A DNA stretch of 64,000 nucleotides from Alphaproteobacteria bacterium UBA3768. GTDB lineage: Bacteria > Pseudomonadota > Alphaproteobacteria > CAAHEQ01 > UBA3637. Below the pieces are notes generated by a model, which worked only from the letters and a program-made list of their open reading frames with translations, was not told the DNA's origin and did no database searches. Below are positions 34,569-43,651 of this stretch, one piece after another. How positions within the stretch are numbered: the first letter of the stretch is position 1; each line of letters starts with the position of its first letter. The translations under genes and the position numbers were made by a program. The stretch covers positions 36,913 to 100,912 of the forward strand of contig DFFU01000003.1 of NCBI GenBank assembly GCA_002372315.1. The letters run 5' to 3'.

Positions 34569-35039
34569 TTAAAAAGGAATTTCATCATCAAATGTTTCTG
34601 TTTTACCTGTAGCAGCAGCAGAATCCCATCCTGCATCAGAATTATCTGATGTTGATTCAGCCGATTCACCCACAGGCGCATTTCCATCCGCACGTCCTTC
34701 CAAAACAACCAATTCACCACGGAAAGAACCCAAAACAACCTCCGTGGAAAACTTTTCAGCCCCACTGGCATCCGTGAATTTACGAGTTTGAAGCGAACCC
34801 TCAATATAAACTTTTGTGCCTTTTTTCAACGCACGTTCTGCAAAATCGGCAAGACCTGTATTAAAAATCACAACACGATGCCATTCTGTTTTTTCTTGAC
34901 GTTCGCCATTTTTGTCCTTCCATACATCAGAGGTTGCAACTGACAAATGTACAATTTTTGCCCCTGCTGTTGTATGACGAATTTCAGGATCACGCCCTAA
35001 ATTACCAACCAAAATTACTTTATTAATGCTTGTTGCCAT
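34569..35039 (-). CDS. ssb: Single-stranded DNA-binding protein
   Basis: A 156-residue SSB. The OB fold opens INKVILVGNLGRDPEIRHT and includes EWHRVVIFN; the C-terminal tip is the acidic DDEIPF that binds partner proteins. It protects ssDNA in replication and repair. The ATG at 35039 behind AAAGGA is used; the frame to 35102 would pass through the promoter. Confidence 0.97.
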   Translation of the reverse strand: MATSINKVILVGNLGRDPEIRHTTAGAKIVHLSVATSDVWKDKNGERQEKTEWHRVVIFNTGLADFAERALKKGTKVYIEGSLQTRKFTDASGAEKFSTEVVLGSFRGELVVLEGRADGNAPVGESAESTSDNSDAGWDSAAATGKTETFDDEIPF

Positions 35040-35073
35040 TTTAAATCCTTTCTGTTTAATTATTGTCCCATAC

Positions 35074-35102
35074 AGTCTAGCTTTTTCCCGTGCAAAAAGC
35101 AA
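35074..35102 (-). promoter_or_regulatory. ssb promoter
   Basis: On the minus strand TTGCTT (35097-35102), 17 nt, TAGACT (35074-35079). The CTTGCTTTTTG context of the -35 is also found at the csp and tRNA-Ser(CGA) promoters. Confidence 0.6.
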
Positions 35103-35168
35103 GTAAAAATTTTTATAGACAAAAATAAAAAAGAATGCTAACCTTCAAAAAAATCTAAGGAGGTTTCA

Positions 35169-35753
35169 ATGCGCCATTTTTTGTTGTTAGTGTTTTTTCT
35201 TTTAAGCGCAAATAGCTATGCCAAAGATATGATGGATACACGAACCTATGGTTCAGAGGCTCCCACAAAAATGTACCTGTTTACATCATTGGTGTGTCCT
35301 CATTGTGCCAACTTTCATCGGGAAATCCTGCCAGAGATACAAAAGAAGTATTTAGAAACGAAGCGTGGACAAATTATCGTCGTTGACATGTTGATGAATA
35401 AACCCAATTTGATGGGAGCGATGTTGCTTCGTTGTGCTCCCTTAGAGGCAACACACGCCATTGAAAACAAACTTTATAACAATCAAAAATTATGGGGCTA
35501 TGATGAGGGTAAAGCAAGATCTTATTTGGCTCAGATTGCATCCGATAGCGGTATATCGGCTGGTGATTTTGAAACATGTTTGAGCAATCAAGATCTAGCA
35601 GATACGGTTATTAAAGAACAAGAACGTATGTCCCGTTTATATGATGTATCACGTATGCCAACTTTACTAATCAGAAAAGGGGATAAGGTATCTGCTTGGG
35701 AAGGAGCAGATAAAGAAGTTATTCTGTCGGGGCTTTCTGACTTTTTCAAATAG
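35169..35753 (+). CDS. DsbA-like periplasmic thioredoxin-fold protein
   Basis: A 194-residue protein with a signal peptide (cleavage after SYA, residue 18). The active-site C-P-H-C lies near residue 44 in FTSLVCPHCANFH, and the cis-Pro loop is SRMPTLLI near residue 166. It probably oxidises thiols in the periplasm, which suits a genome encoding many Cys-rich exported proteins (inference). AAGGAGG precedes the start. Confidence 0.88.
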   Translation: MRHFLLLVFFLLSANSYAKDMMDTRTYGSEAPTKMYLFTSLVCPHCANFHREILPEIQKKYLETKRGQIIVVDMLMNKPNLMGAMLLRCAPLEATHAIENKLYNNQKLWGYDEGKARSYLAQIASDSGISAGDFETCLSNQDLADTVIKEQERMSRLYDVSRMPTLLIRKGDKVSAWEGADKEVILSGLSDFFK

Positions 35754-35768
35754 ATTTTAAGAAAAAAC

Positions 35769-35797
35769 TTGATTTTTCATATAAAATCAAGTATACT
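35769..35797 (+). promoter_or_regulatory. Promoter of tRNA-Ser(GGA)
   Basis: TTGATT (35769-35774), 17 nt, TATACT (35792-35797). Confidence 0.75.
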
Positions 35798-35806
35798 TGG
35801 ATATAT

Positions 35807-35896
35807 GGATAGGTGGCCGAGTGGTTGAAGGCGCACGCCTGGAAAGTGTGTTTAGGGGCAACTCTAACGGAGGTTCGAATCCTCTCCTATCCGCCA
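35807..35896 (+). tRNA. tRNA-Ser(GGA)
   Basis: The acceptor GGATAGG pairs with CCTATCC, there is a long variable arm, the anticodon loop CTGGAAA gives GGA, the T arm is GAGGTTCGAATCCTC, and CCA is encoded. Confidence 0.95.
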
Positions 35897-35900
35897 TTTA

Positions 35901-35924
35901 CCCCCTGTTTGGGGGCTTTTTTTT
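35901..35924 (+). terminator. Terminator after tRNA-Ser(GGA)
   Basis: CCCCC-TGTTT-GGGGG followed by C and eight T. Confidence 0.9.
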
Positions 35925-36020
35925 GAATAAAACGAATTCATGCTTGAACCAGCGATAAGTAAAATCAGAGATTTTTAGGTAATTTTATATCTCAACTTGA
36001 TCTCTGTTATTCATTGCAAA

Positions 36021-37199
36021 TTAGTCATCTTGATTTGTTTTAAATGTTCCAGAACCTGAATTACAAAATAGGCCTTTTGAAATCTTATCAAACATACAAG
36101 GTTCACCAGTTGGTGCAATAACAGGAACAAAATCGCGAACAAGAATTCCATTTAATAAAAGACGATGTGCCCATATAGTTCCAGTAGATTTATATCCACC
36201 ATTAGCTATAGCAAAAATTGAAAAAATCCCCTCTTCATGCCTAACACTTGTCGCTTCTTTTTGTAAGTGATTGTTGATATATAATTTATGCGTTTGTTTT
36301 TGATCGGTATCAATAGTTCTTTCAAAAACAATATCATCTTTTTCAGTTGGTTTAATGTTTGTGCCACGAGCACCCAATTCATATTTATTACCTGAACTAA
36401 TTCCCCAATAACCATGAACAAAAGGTGAATAGCCCATCAATCCCCTTGTGGAGTTTTTGTCCAATGTTATGGTATAGGTCGCAATAAAATCATCCGTTTC
36501 AGAGATATTTATTCCAGTTTTTATGTATTGATTGCCTGTTGCTTTTAACCATTGTACCCTTTTACATATTTGGCATGTACCTGTCATCTGTCCCCTTGGA
36601 ATAACGCAACCAACACATTCACCCGAACATTCAGAATCATCCATACATTCTGATTTTGGAGGTTCGCATTCATTTTCACACAGATGCGTTATACTATTAC
36701 ATGTTCCGCACAGGGTTTGACAATAACTATCATCCGTACAATATTGAGTATCATTTTTTGCTCCTGACATATCCTCATTATAGTACATTAGATATGGCAT
36801 ACCTTCATTACAATTGGTAATTGAAATATGGAAGTTTATTTCATCAGATAGACGACGAAGTGATGTATCATTGCCAATACTGTTCAAAATATTTTGGCAA
36901 ACTGCATTAGGCATATTTTTAATTTTCAATGCAAATTGATGTGCGTTTTTATCGTAATACACACCATCAAAAGAACCGCCAACAAAAGTATTATGTGAAA
37001 AGTCTGAAAGACTCGGTTCATGACCAAACTGAATTTGCGCAACACAAGCAACTGCCCTCAGGTGCGCTTCTTGCAAAATTTCATTCGCATAGTGCTTGTT
37101 CATGGCAGTTTTATAAGCCCAAATGCCTATAACACTGAGTATTCCCATAATAGTCAACATACCCACCATTTCCGTCATACTGCGCCCACGTTCTGTCAT
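36021..37199 (-). CDS. Prepilin-headed Cys-rich LamG-like surface protein, paralogue 2
   Basis: A 392-residue protein with the plan of the protein at 4340: MTERGRSMTEM leader and hydrophobic pilin helix (residues 1-33), globular region with two Cys, Cys-rich segment at about 140-215 (C-x4-C-x2-C-G-x-C-N and C-x6-D-D-S-E-C), then a LamG-like domain opening VQWLKATGNQYIKTGI and ending FCNSGSGTFKTNQDD. It lies alone on the minus strand between tRNA-Ser and the cyclophilin gene. The ribosome binding site is AAAGGG. The 5' leader is homologous to that of the first copy; the coding parts have diverged much more than the ends. Confidence 0.85.
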   Translation of the reverse strand: MTERGRSMTEMVGMLTIMGILSVIGIWAYKTAMNKHYANEILQEAHLRAVACVAQIQFGHEPSLSDFSHNTFVGGSFDGVYYDKNAHQFALKIKNMPNAVCQNILNSIGNDTSLRRLSDEINFHISITNCNEGMPYLMYYNEDMSGAKNDTQYCTDDSYCQTLCGTCNSITHLCENECEPPKSECMDDSECSGECVGCVIPRGQMTGTCQICKRVQWLKATGNQYIKTGINISETDDFIATYTITLDKNSTRGLMGYSPFVHGYWGISSGNKYELGARGTNIKPTEKDDIVFERTIDTDQKQTHKLYINNHLQKEATSVRHEEGIFSIFAIANGGYKSTGTIWAHRLLLNGILVRDFVPVIAPTGEPCMFDKISKGLFCNSGSGTFKTNQDD

Positions 37200-37215
37200 T
37201 TTGCTACCCTTTCAA

Positions 37216-37374
37216 AATAAAAAATCCACTTTTTTATGAAAGTGGACGGACGCACAAAAACTGTCTAAAAGAGCAGTGTTGGTTATTCAATATATTTACC
37301 AAGCCATCCGCCCCAAGGCGGCATTTTCTTTTAGAACGGATTTTGTGATCCGACCCATGTGCAACGACATGAGC
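37216..37374 (-). ncRNA. Structured 5' leader RNA with terminator, copy 2
   Basis: Minus-strand helices: P1 CTCATGT/ACATGGG (loop CGTTGC); P2 CGGAT/ATCCG; a long-range helix TCTTTTAGA (37327-37335) with TCTAAAAGA (37264-37272) enclosing P3 CCGCC/GGCGG and P4 TTGGT/ACCAA (37279-37302); terminator TCCACTTT/AAAGTGGA (37225-37246) with a T run. Compared with copy 1, P1 has T:A to C:G, P2 has A:T to T:A, and the long-range helix is wholly different in sequence but still paired. The loops and the GGGCGGATGG and GCGTCCGTCC strings are unchanged. Confidence 0.75.
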
Positions 37375-37380
37375 GGAATT

Positions 37381-37409
37381 AATTTAAATTATTTTAAGTG
37401 GAATGTCAA
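37381..37409 (-). promoter_or_regulatory. Promoter of the prepilin leader transcript, copy 2
   Basis: On the minus strand TTGACA (37404-37409), 17 nt, TAAATT (37381-37386). The layout is as in copy 1. The remainder of the intergenic stretch, 37410-37555, shows nothing else. Confidence 0.65.
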
Positions 37410-37555
37410 TTATAAAAATAATCAGGATAACAACAATCAAGCCGATATTTTTAGAGTTTTTCAACCGAGACAACAATAACTAAATAAAGTGTGATTCTGC
37501 CGAATCTGCCATGACAATAACTGGCTAATGAAACAAAAAATTAGTTCTGTGTTAT

Positions 37556-37584
37556 AAAAATCAGCCCTCAAAAATGAGGGCTGA
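37556..37584 (-). terminator. Terminator of the cyclophilin gene
   Basis: TCAGCCCTC-AAAAAT-GAGGGCTGA; on the minus strand it is followed by TTTTT. Confidence 0.88.
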
Positions 37585-37598
37585 AATTCAAAAAAATT

Positions 37599-38120
37599 TT
37601 ATTCTTTTACATCTGATGCAACTTGCATCTTAACAATTATATCTGGATTTTTGGGGGGCTCACCTGCTTTTATCATATCCACATATTCCATCCCTGAAGT
37701 AACTTTTCCCCAAACCGTATATTGGTTATCCAAAAATTGTGCATTATCAAAGCAAATAAAAAATTGGCTGTCCGCTGAGTCTGGATCCATAGCACGTGCC
37801 ATTGAAACTGTACCACGTACATGGGGTGTTTTATTAAATTCGGCTTTTAATTTTTGACCACTTCCCCCCATGCCAGTACCTGTTGGATCACCTGTTTGTG
37901 CCATAAATCCTGGAATCACACGATGAAATTTAACACCATTATAAAAACCTTTACGGGTCAATTCCTTAATGCGCGCCACATGTTTTGGTGCAACCTCTGG
38001 CAGCATTTCAATGACCACACGGCCATAATCCAAATCCATATACAGTGTATTTTCTTTATCCATTGCAAATCCTCCTGTTGATAAAAGTAAAGTTGTTAAA
38101 AATACAAATCTTTTGTGCAT
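37599..38120 (-). CDS. Exported peptidyl-prolyl isomerase, cyclophilin type
   Basis: A 173-residue protein with a signal peptide (cleavage after GFA, about residue 19). Cyclophilin core: YNGVKFHRVIPGFMAQTGDPTGTG, RGTVSMARAMDPDSADSQFFICF and YTVWGKVTSGM, including the catalytic Arg and the Q-F-F. It assists folding of exported proteins. AAGGAG precedes the ATG. It lies 39 bp downstream of the OmpA-like lipoprotein gene. Confidence 0.94.
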   Translation of the reverse strand: MHKRFVFLTTLLLSTGGFAMDKENTLYMDLDYGRVVIEMLPEVAPKHVARIKELTRKGFYNGVKFHRVIPGFMAQTGDPTGTGMGGSGQKLKAEFNKTPHVRGTVSMARAMDPDSADSQFFICFDNAQFLDNQYTVWGKVTSGMEYVDMIKAGEPPKNPDIIVKMQVASDVKE

Positions 38121-38159
38121 TTATTCTCCTTATTGATATATTTTATGTTCAACAAATCA

Positions 38160-38807
38160 TTATTGTAAATTATAAATAATCATTTCAATGTAACAATTTT
38201 TGGCACGTCCTTCAGGTGTATTATTGTTGGCGATTGGATCCCTTGATCCATATCCTTCAACAAACAATCTTTCTGATGCAATTCCAGATGAACGTAAATA
38301 ATTCGCAAAAACGGTCGCCTGACGCATTGATAGTTCCTTACTTCTTACCACACCTAATGAATTATCCGTATGTCCAATAATCCGAATCATTGTTTCTGAA
38401 TGATTTTTTAAATTTTTAGAAATTGCTTTCAACGCAGGTTCAATTGATGGTTTTACAGTCAGCTGATTAGAACCAAAAATAGCTTGTGTAGGCATATAGA
38501 CATAAACCTTATTTCCATCTTGTTTTACTTGAGCACCTGTTGATAGCAAGTCCTGACGGAATTGTCGTGTCATAACCTCCATATAATCACCTTGTGTCTT
38601 TGCAATATGAACAACAGAAGGATCAATTTGCTCCACTTTTTTTTCTTTCGTAATCAAGGTATTACCACCATAAACCATTTGAGACATTTCTGGCTGCCCC
38701 ATAGATCGCCGCCAATTATAATATTCAAGTTCATCCATCGGCTTTGGAGCGCAGCCAAACAAAAAAGCAGAAGCAGAACAAATTATTAAAAATTTTTTTA
38801 ATCCCAT
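38160..38807 (-). CDS. OmpA/Pal-like peptidoglycan-binding lipoprotein
   Basis: A 215-residue lipoprotein with lipobox LFGC (Cys 19). The C-terminal OmpA domain (about residues 100-213) has the peptidoglycan-binding GHTDNSLGVVRSKELSMRQATVFANYLRSSGI and EGYGSRDPIANNNTPEGRAKN. It links the outer membrane to the cell wall. Not in a tol-pal cluster, so it is a YiaD/Pal-like member rather than Pal proper. The start follows AAGGAG. Confidence 0.92.
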   Translation of the reverse strand: MGLKKFLIICSASAFLFGCAPKPMDELEYYNWRRSMGQPEMSQMVYGGNTLITKEKKVEQIDPSVVHIAKTQGDYMEVMTRQFRQDLLSTGAQVKQDGNKVYVYMPTQAIFGSNQLTVKPSIEPALKAISKNLKNHSETMIRIIGHTDNSLGVVRSKELSMRQATVFANYLRSSGIASERLFVEGYGSRDPIANNNTPEGRAKNCYIEMIIYNLQ

Positions 38808-38834
38808 GAAAGACTCCTTCGTTGTTTTTTTAGG

Positions 38835-39881
38835 TTAAATTTTTCTACGTAAAATGTCAATAGGTTGGTAACCATTTTGTGTCAAAATATGCCAAAAAAA
38901 CCACCCATTTGCAGCACTTTTATTTTGTAATTGTGCTGCCAATTGATGAATTGATCCTATTTTTGCACCACACTTTAACTGACCACTTTCTAAAATGCGC
39001 GCCTTTTTATGTTGTGGCGTGTATAGGTATTGTCCCACCTTAACATAACCTTTTTTAAGTAGATGTGTAAACAAAATTTTGGGAGGTTTTTGATCAAACG
39101 TTAATTGAGCAAAATCATCCATTTGGCAAGAAACGGATTGAATCCTTTTTTGCGCTGCCTTTACATATTTTGCTTCCCGTTCTATACCCAAGTAATGGCG
39201 CCCCAATTTTTTGGCAACAGCCCCTGTTGTACCAGACCCCATAAATGGATCTAATATTAAATCCTCCGGCTTTGTGGAAGTTAAAATAATTTGATAAAGT
39301 AATTTTTCTGGTTTTTGTGTGGCATGCAATTTTTTGCCATCCGCGCCTTTGAGTCGTTCTGGTCCTAAACAAATCGGAATATCCCAAACACTACTGGCTT
39401 GTTTATCCCCATTTAATGCCTTTAGTGTTTTATAATTAAAGGTATAAGGTGAACCTTTCTTAGGGCTACACCACAATAAAGTTTCGTGGCGGTTTTGAAA
39501 GCGTGTCCCAGTAAAGTTAGGAGGTGCATTGGGCTTTGTCCAAATGACTTCATTTAAAATCCAAAATCCCATTTCCTGCATCAAGTATCCCAAACGATAT
39601 ATATTTTGCATGCTGCCAATAACCCAAATTGTTCCATTTGGTTTTAATAAGCGCTGACACTGAGATAACCAATTTTTACAAAAAGTATCATATTCTTGCA
39701 TATCCTTGAATTTATCCCAACTTTCATCTACCCCCAAAAAACGCGTACCATCACCACGGTTTAAACATCCAGATGTTTGCATAAAATAAGGGGGATCCGC
39801 AAAAATCATATCAATGGAATAAGATGGCATCTGTGCCATTTTTTTTATACAATCACCCTGTAAGATAGTATCTATTTTCAT
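38835..39881 (-). CDS. ccrM: CcrM-type adenine-N6 DNA methyltransferase
   Basis: A 348-residue beta-class methyltransferase. Motif IV is DPPY (FADPPYFMQ, residue 30), motif I is DPFMGSGTTG near residue 215, and the C-terminal extension of about 90 residues (ARILESGQLKCGAKIGSIHQLAAQL) is typical of CcrM. The expected target is GANTC, controlling the cell cycle in alphaproteobacteria; this is from family knowledge. The start overlaps the AsmA-like stop by one base (TAATG). Confidence 0.93.
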   Translation of the reverse strand: MKIDTILQGDCIKKMAQMPSYSIDMIFADPPYFMQTSGCLNRGDGTRFLGVDESWDKFKDMQEYDTFCKNWLSQCQRLLKPNGTIWVIGSMQNIYRLGYLMQEMGFWILNEVIWTKPNAPPNFTGTRFQNRHETLLWCSPKKGSPYTFNYKTLKALNGDKQASSVWDIPICLGPERLKGADGKKLHATQKPEKLLYQIILTSTKPEDLILDPFMGSGTTGAVAKKLGRHYLGIEREAKYVKAAQKRIQSVSCQMDDFAQLTFDQKPPKILFTHLLKKGYVKVGQYLYTPQHKKARILESGQLKCGAKIGSIHQLAAQLQNKSAANGWFFWHILTQNGYQPIDILRRKI

Positions 39882-42800
39882 TACAAACTCACACCACCAT
39901 TCACCATAGAAAGGTGTAATTTTTGAGCATATTGATGAGCTTTTTCAATTTTATCAAAATTATCTTGAATCCGAATAACTAAACTCTCTACGGTTTGTGC
40001 ATCTTGTGCAGAAGACAGCTTTGCTTCATCGTCTTTTATAAATTTGACGACTTGACGAGAATTCATTACAATTTCAGCCAAAATGACAGACTGTGGATGT
40101 TGTTGGTATATTTGTTCAATATCCGCTAAATAGGTAGTGACCAAAGGAGAAAGCTGATTTGTTTTTAATTTTTGGCTTAACAAATCTTGACGTGCATAAA
40201 AATTATTCAAATCCGATACTTGAACAGACCATAAACGCGCCTTTTCCAATAGAGCTGTATACTCCATAGGTGTCAAATCCACTTTCACTGCTAAATCACG
40301 AATTTCACGCGCCGTGTAATTTAATTGATCCAATTTTTCATTTGCAGAAGGATCCGATCGTAAAGCAACACGTTCCTGAAGTTGTTTCAGTGTTTGTTCC
40401 ATATTATTCATAATATTTTGCGCCTCAGAACGCATTTGTTGATTTTTTATCTCAATTGCTTTTAGATCTTGTAGCTGACGTGCCTCAAGAGATTGGCTTT
40501 TTTTCAAATGCAACTCTTCATCAAACGATTTTTCAAACGGTATACTTTGAACACTATATGCGTTATAATTAAAATCAAAGACAATAGAAGGCAACTTGGA
40601 AATAGCCGTTAAAATAACCGGCATCTTTACATGCGTTGCTTCTTTGGCCATTGCCCATTCTATTACCCCCCCCGAAATAGTAATTAAATCATTTGCCCCT
40701 TGGACATCTGAAAAATTCAAAAATCCCTTGTTCATAACAAAGGTCCCCTCTAATGTTGGTAACTGCGTTTTTCCATTTGTGAGTGCATATTGAAGGCTGG
40801 ATGAAAATGCCTGCCCCATCTGCTCTGCGGCTAAAGCCGATTGGACTGCGGTCAACCATGCCGAAGCATCCATTCCATGCAGTATTCCATCATTCCAGAT
40901 CATACGACCCTGCCCTGTTGCATTATTCATAAGTGTTGCCCATGAACTACCGTTGGATTGAATTGTTGCATTCCCCGATAAATCACCTTGTGAAAAATGA
41001 TAGGGGCCATAAACCAATGCATCTCTTGGAATACGAATTTTATCCCATTGTAAATGTAAATTGGGTATAATTGATTTTTCGGTATCAATCGTTCCATCCA
41101 CAGATAAACGCCCTGGTTGTTCATCACCCAATAAGCAATCTAAAGCTGTAATTTTCCATTTTTTATTTTCTGAATCTGCTTTCAATTTTAATTGTTCACC
41201 TTTTAATGATCCATATGTAAATTTATCTAATGCCACATCCAGACGAACGTTGGAATCAAAGTCAGAAAAAGGCGTTTTTATCGTTGTATTGAGTGCATTT
41301 ATAGGTGGAAATATCATATCCAATGGCATTTGCTTTGCTTGAATTTTTAAATTCAACAAGTTGGGATGCCATTGTCCATTAGATGTCAATGTATTTTTAC
41401 CCAAAGAAAATTGAACATTTTCCCACGAAAATTTTTCTGCATCTTTGGATAAAATCCCATCAAAATCCACAGGTAATGCCCACTCAGAAGTCAATGTTTG
41501 TGTAGGAACAATAATTTTCATTAATTGAGTAAAATCTGAATGGTTCAAAATCACATGAAGTTTGTCAAAAGATTGATGTTGGGGATAAACCTTTCCTGAA
41601 GCAGAGAACTTTATCTTATCTAAGGTTGTTTCAGCATTCACTTGCCCTTCTGCTAAATTTCCAGAATAATCAATAACCGCCGAAACAGACGAAAACTGTT
41701 TAAGATTTTCATAGATATCCAGAAATGCGAAAAGATTATACCACATTTCCCATTGAGGTATATTGACATCTAATTTTGATTTCTGCACAGTAAAATCGGG
41801 CGCACCAAGTTGACGTATTTGTCCAGAAAATTTAATGTCTGCTTCACTTTCTTTTTGTATGTCAAATTTTGAAATATCCCACATATTATCGGTCCAACTT
41901 CCTTGAAAATCAATTTGATCAAGATTGTGTGATAATAGTGTGAAATTCGATAGATTCAGATTTATTTTGCCTTTTTTATTCAATTGGTTAATATCTTTGA
42001 TAGTGTTGAATAACCAATCCTGAATTGTCTTATTATTCATTTGTTGCAAAGCAGGATAGTAATTGTCCATATTAAAATTTTTAATATCCAAATCAGCGAC
42101 CAAAATTTCTTTGGATTTTTCCACTTGACCAGAAATTTGAATTTGATCCATGGAACACATTTGAATATCTATTTTCTGCTTAGTTTCTGATAAATCGATT
42201 TTCCCATTCAACTGTGCCGTTATTTTTTCAGAGCTTGGAAGCCATGGTAAATTTTGTTTATTCAGCCCCCAGAGAGTCAGTGCAGACAAATCCTGAGTTT
42301 GAAGAGTCAATTCCCCACCTAAGGCATTCTGAGCTGGTTGCCACTGTCCATTTAAGCTGAAGGATGTATCAAAGGGTAATTTCGCAGTTGCTGTCCCCAC
42401 AAAGAATCCGTTATTCATTTGTCCTTGCACCAAAATATCCGCAATATTTTGTTGATTCAAAGTGATTTGTTGAATAGAAATATCCACAGGCTCAGAACCT
42501 TTCACCTTTACAATGACTGATTGAAACAATCGTTCTAAAACGGGTTGCCATAAAGCATAATCCAAATGATCCATAACGATATTTAATTTTTCTTCTTTGG
42601 TCTTATCGTCTGGTTTTAACAGAATATTACACGAAACAGCATTTCCTTCTTCACCCTGAACCAAAACCATCTCTTTCAGTGTATTGTTTTGGGGATTTAT
42701 AGACCACTTAAAGTACCCCTTTAATTCCCCTAAATCGGGCCATTTTAAATTGCTGAACTTTTCAAAAAACTCAACAGGACTTTGAAAAGCATACTTCCCT

Positions 42801-43555
42801 TCCAACAGCAACCAATCCTCATTTCTATTTGAAGACAGCGAATAACTCATATCCACTTGGCTGCCCCCTACAGGTGTTTTGATGATTAAAGAACCTGTCA
42901 CGGGTTGAGAAACTGCCAACTTATTTGCATTTAACTCTATATTTACAGGCATATCCATAGCCTGTACAGTTCCTTCAAAAGCAAAGGGCCCTTCCAACGA
43001 ATCAATATGTCCCTTCCCAGAAATTTGTTTTAATACAAATGTATCACTTGTTATATCATTGTGATATGTAATTGTTCCGTTTTCTACCTCAAAAACATCC
43101 ACAATCAGTCTACCAGCATTTTCCAAAATCGCCTCATTTTCCAATGACTGTTCGGGGTTAAACAAATACGGAAAAGCAAAATTCGTTTGATAAGTATGTA
43201 ATCTTTCAACCAAAAGATTCGGATCTTTTAAAATTACTTTTTTAATCACCAAAGAGGGACTTAAAAAGGATGACCAATCCATTTCAACTTGAACCTGTTT
43301 GACGGACAGCATATTGGGTGTAGAACTGCCATCTTGATTAGAAATGAGTAGGTCATGCATGATAAAGGTTGGTTTGGGACGCCATGACAAAGAGGCTTGC
43401 TCGGCACAAGCAACATGCCGCCCTGTGAGTTGTTCCAAGGTGGAAATAACCTGCTTTTTATATACATCCACATTAAATGAGCGCACCACTGAAAAAACAA
43501 ATATTCCCACCACAATGAGAATGATCAGTAAAACGCCCAAAATTATTTTTTTCAT
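39881..43555 (-). CDS. Giant AsmA-like envelope protein
   Basis: About 1224 residues from the ATG at 43555, behind AGAGGGAGAG; a TTG 16 codons upstream is less likely. One N-terminal membrane anchor (residues 3-25) is followed by an AsmA N-terminal region (TGRHVACAEQASLSWRPKPTFIMHDLLI), a very long beta-rich body, and an AsmA_2-like C-terminal region (GQGRMIWNDGILHGMDASAW). The last 150 residues are a coiled-coil/helical extension. AsmA/TamB/YhdP proteins are bridges for phospholipid movement between membranes. It shares a transcript with ccrM. Confidence 0.85.
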   Translation of the reverse strand: MKKIILGVLLIILIVVGIFVFSVVRSFNVDVYKKQVISTLEQLTGRHVACAEQASLSWRPKPTFIMHDLLISNQDGSSTPNMLSVKQVQVEMDWSSFLSPSLVIKKVILKDPNLLVERLHTYQTNFAFPYLFNPEQSLENEAILENAGRLIVDVFEVENGTITYHNDITSDTFVLKQISGKGHIDSLEGPFAFEGTVQAMDMPVNIELNANKLAVSQPVTGSLIIKTPVGGSQVDMSYSLSSNRNEDWLLLEGKYAFQSPVEFFEKFSNLKWPDLGELKGYFKWSINPQNNTLKEMVLVQGEEGNAVSCNILLKPDDKTKEEKLNIVMDHLDYALWQPVLERLFQSVIVKVKGSEPVDISIQQITLNQQNIADILVQGQMNNGFFVGTATAKLPFDTSFSLNGQWQPAQNALGGELTLQTQDLSALTLWGLNKQNLPWLPSSEKITAQLNGKIDLSETKQKIDIQMCSMDQIQISGQVEKSKEILVADLDIKNFNMDNYYPALQQMNNKTIQDWLFNTIKDINQLNKKGKINLNLSNFTLLSHNLDQIDFQGSWTDNMWDISKFDIQKESEADIKFSGQIRQLGAPDFTVQKSKLDVNIPQWEMWYNLFAFLDIYENLKQFSSVSAVIDYSGNLAEGQVNAETTLDKIKFSASGKVYPQHQSFDKLHVILNHSDFTQLMKIIVPTQTLTSEWALPVDFDGILSKDAEKFSWENVQFSLGKNTLTSNGQWHPNLLNLKIQAKQMPLDMIFPPINALNTTIKTPFSDFDSNVRLDVALDKFTYGSLKGEQLKLKADSENKKWKITALDCLLGDEQPGRLSVDGTIDTEKSIIPNLHLQWDKIRIPRDALVYGPYHFSQGDLSGNATIQSNGSSWATLMNNATGQGRMIWNDGILHGMDASAWLTAVQSALAAEQMGQAFSSSLQYALTNGKTQLPTLEGTFVMNKGFLNFSDVQGANDLITISGGVIEWAMAKEATHVKMPVILTAISKLPSIVFDFNYNAYSVQSIPFEKSFDEELHLKKSQSLEARQLQDLKAIEIKNQQMRSEAQNIMNNMEQTLKQLQERVALRSDPSANEKLDQLNYTAREIRDLAVKVDLTPMEYTALLEKARLWSVQVSDLNNFYARQDLLSQKLKTNQLSPLVTTYLADIEQIYQQHPQSVILAEIVMNSRQVVKFIKDDEAKLSSAQDAQTVESLVIRIQDNFDKIEKAHQYAQKLHLSMVNGGVSL

Positions 43556-43616
43556 CAATCTCTCCCTCTGTCCAAAGTATAACATTATTTTTAATTTTTG
43601 CAAACACTTTTTTATA

Positions 43617-43644
43617 TTGAAATTTAAAAAAAATTCTTTATACT
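43617..43644 (+). promoter_or_regulatory. Promoter of the SAM methyltransferase gene
   Basis: TTGAAA (43617-43622), 16 nt, TATACT (43639-43644). The predicted transcript start falls on or next to the ATG at 43652, so the mRNA would be leaderless. Confidence 0.6.
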
Positions 43645-43651
43645 GCTTTTT

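Noticed and set aside
37276..37479. 67-codon plus-strand frame opposite the second leader RNA
   Set aside because: It overlaps the structured leader, has no ribosome binding site, and is not present opposite the first copy.
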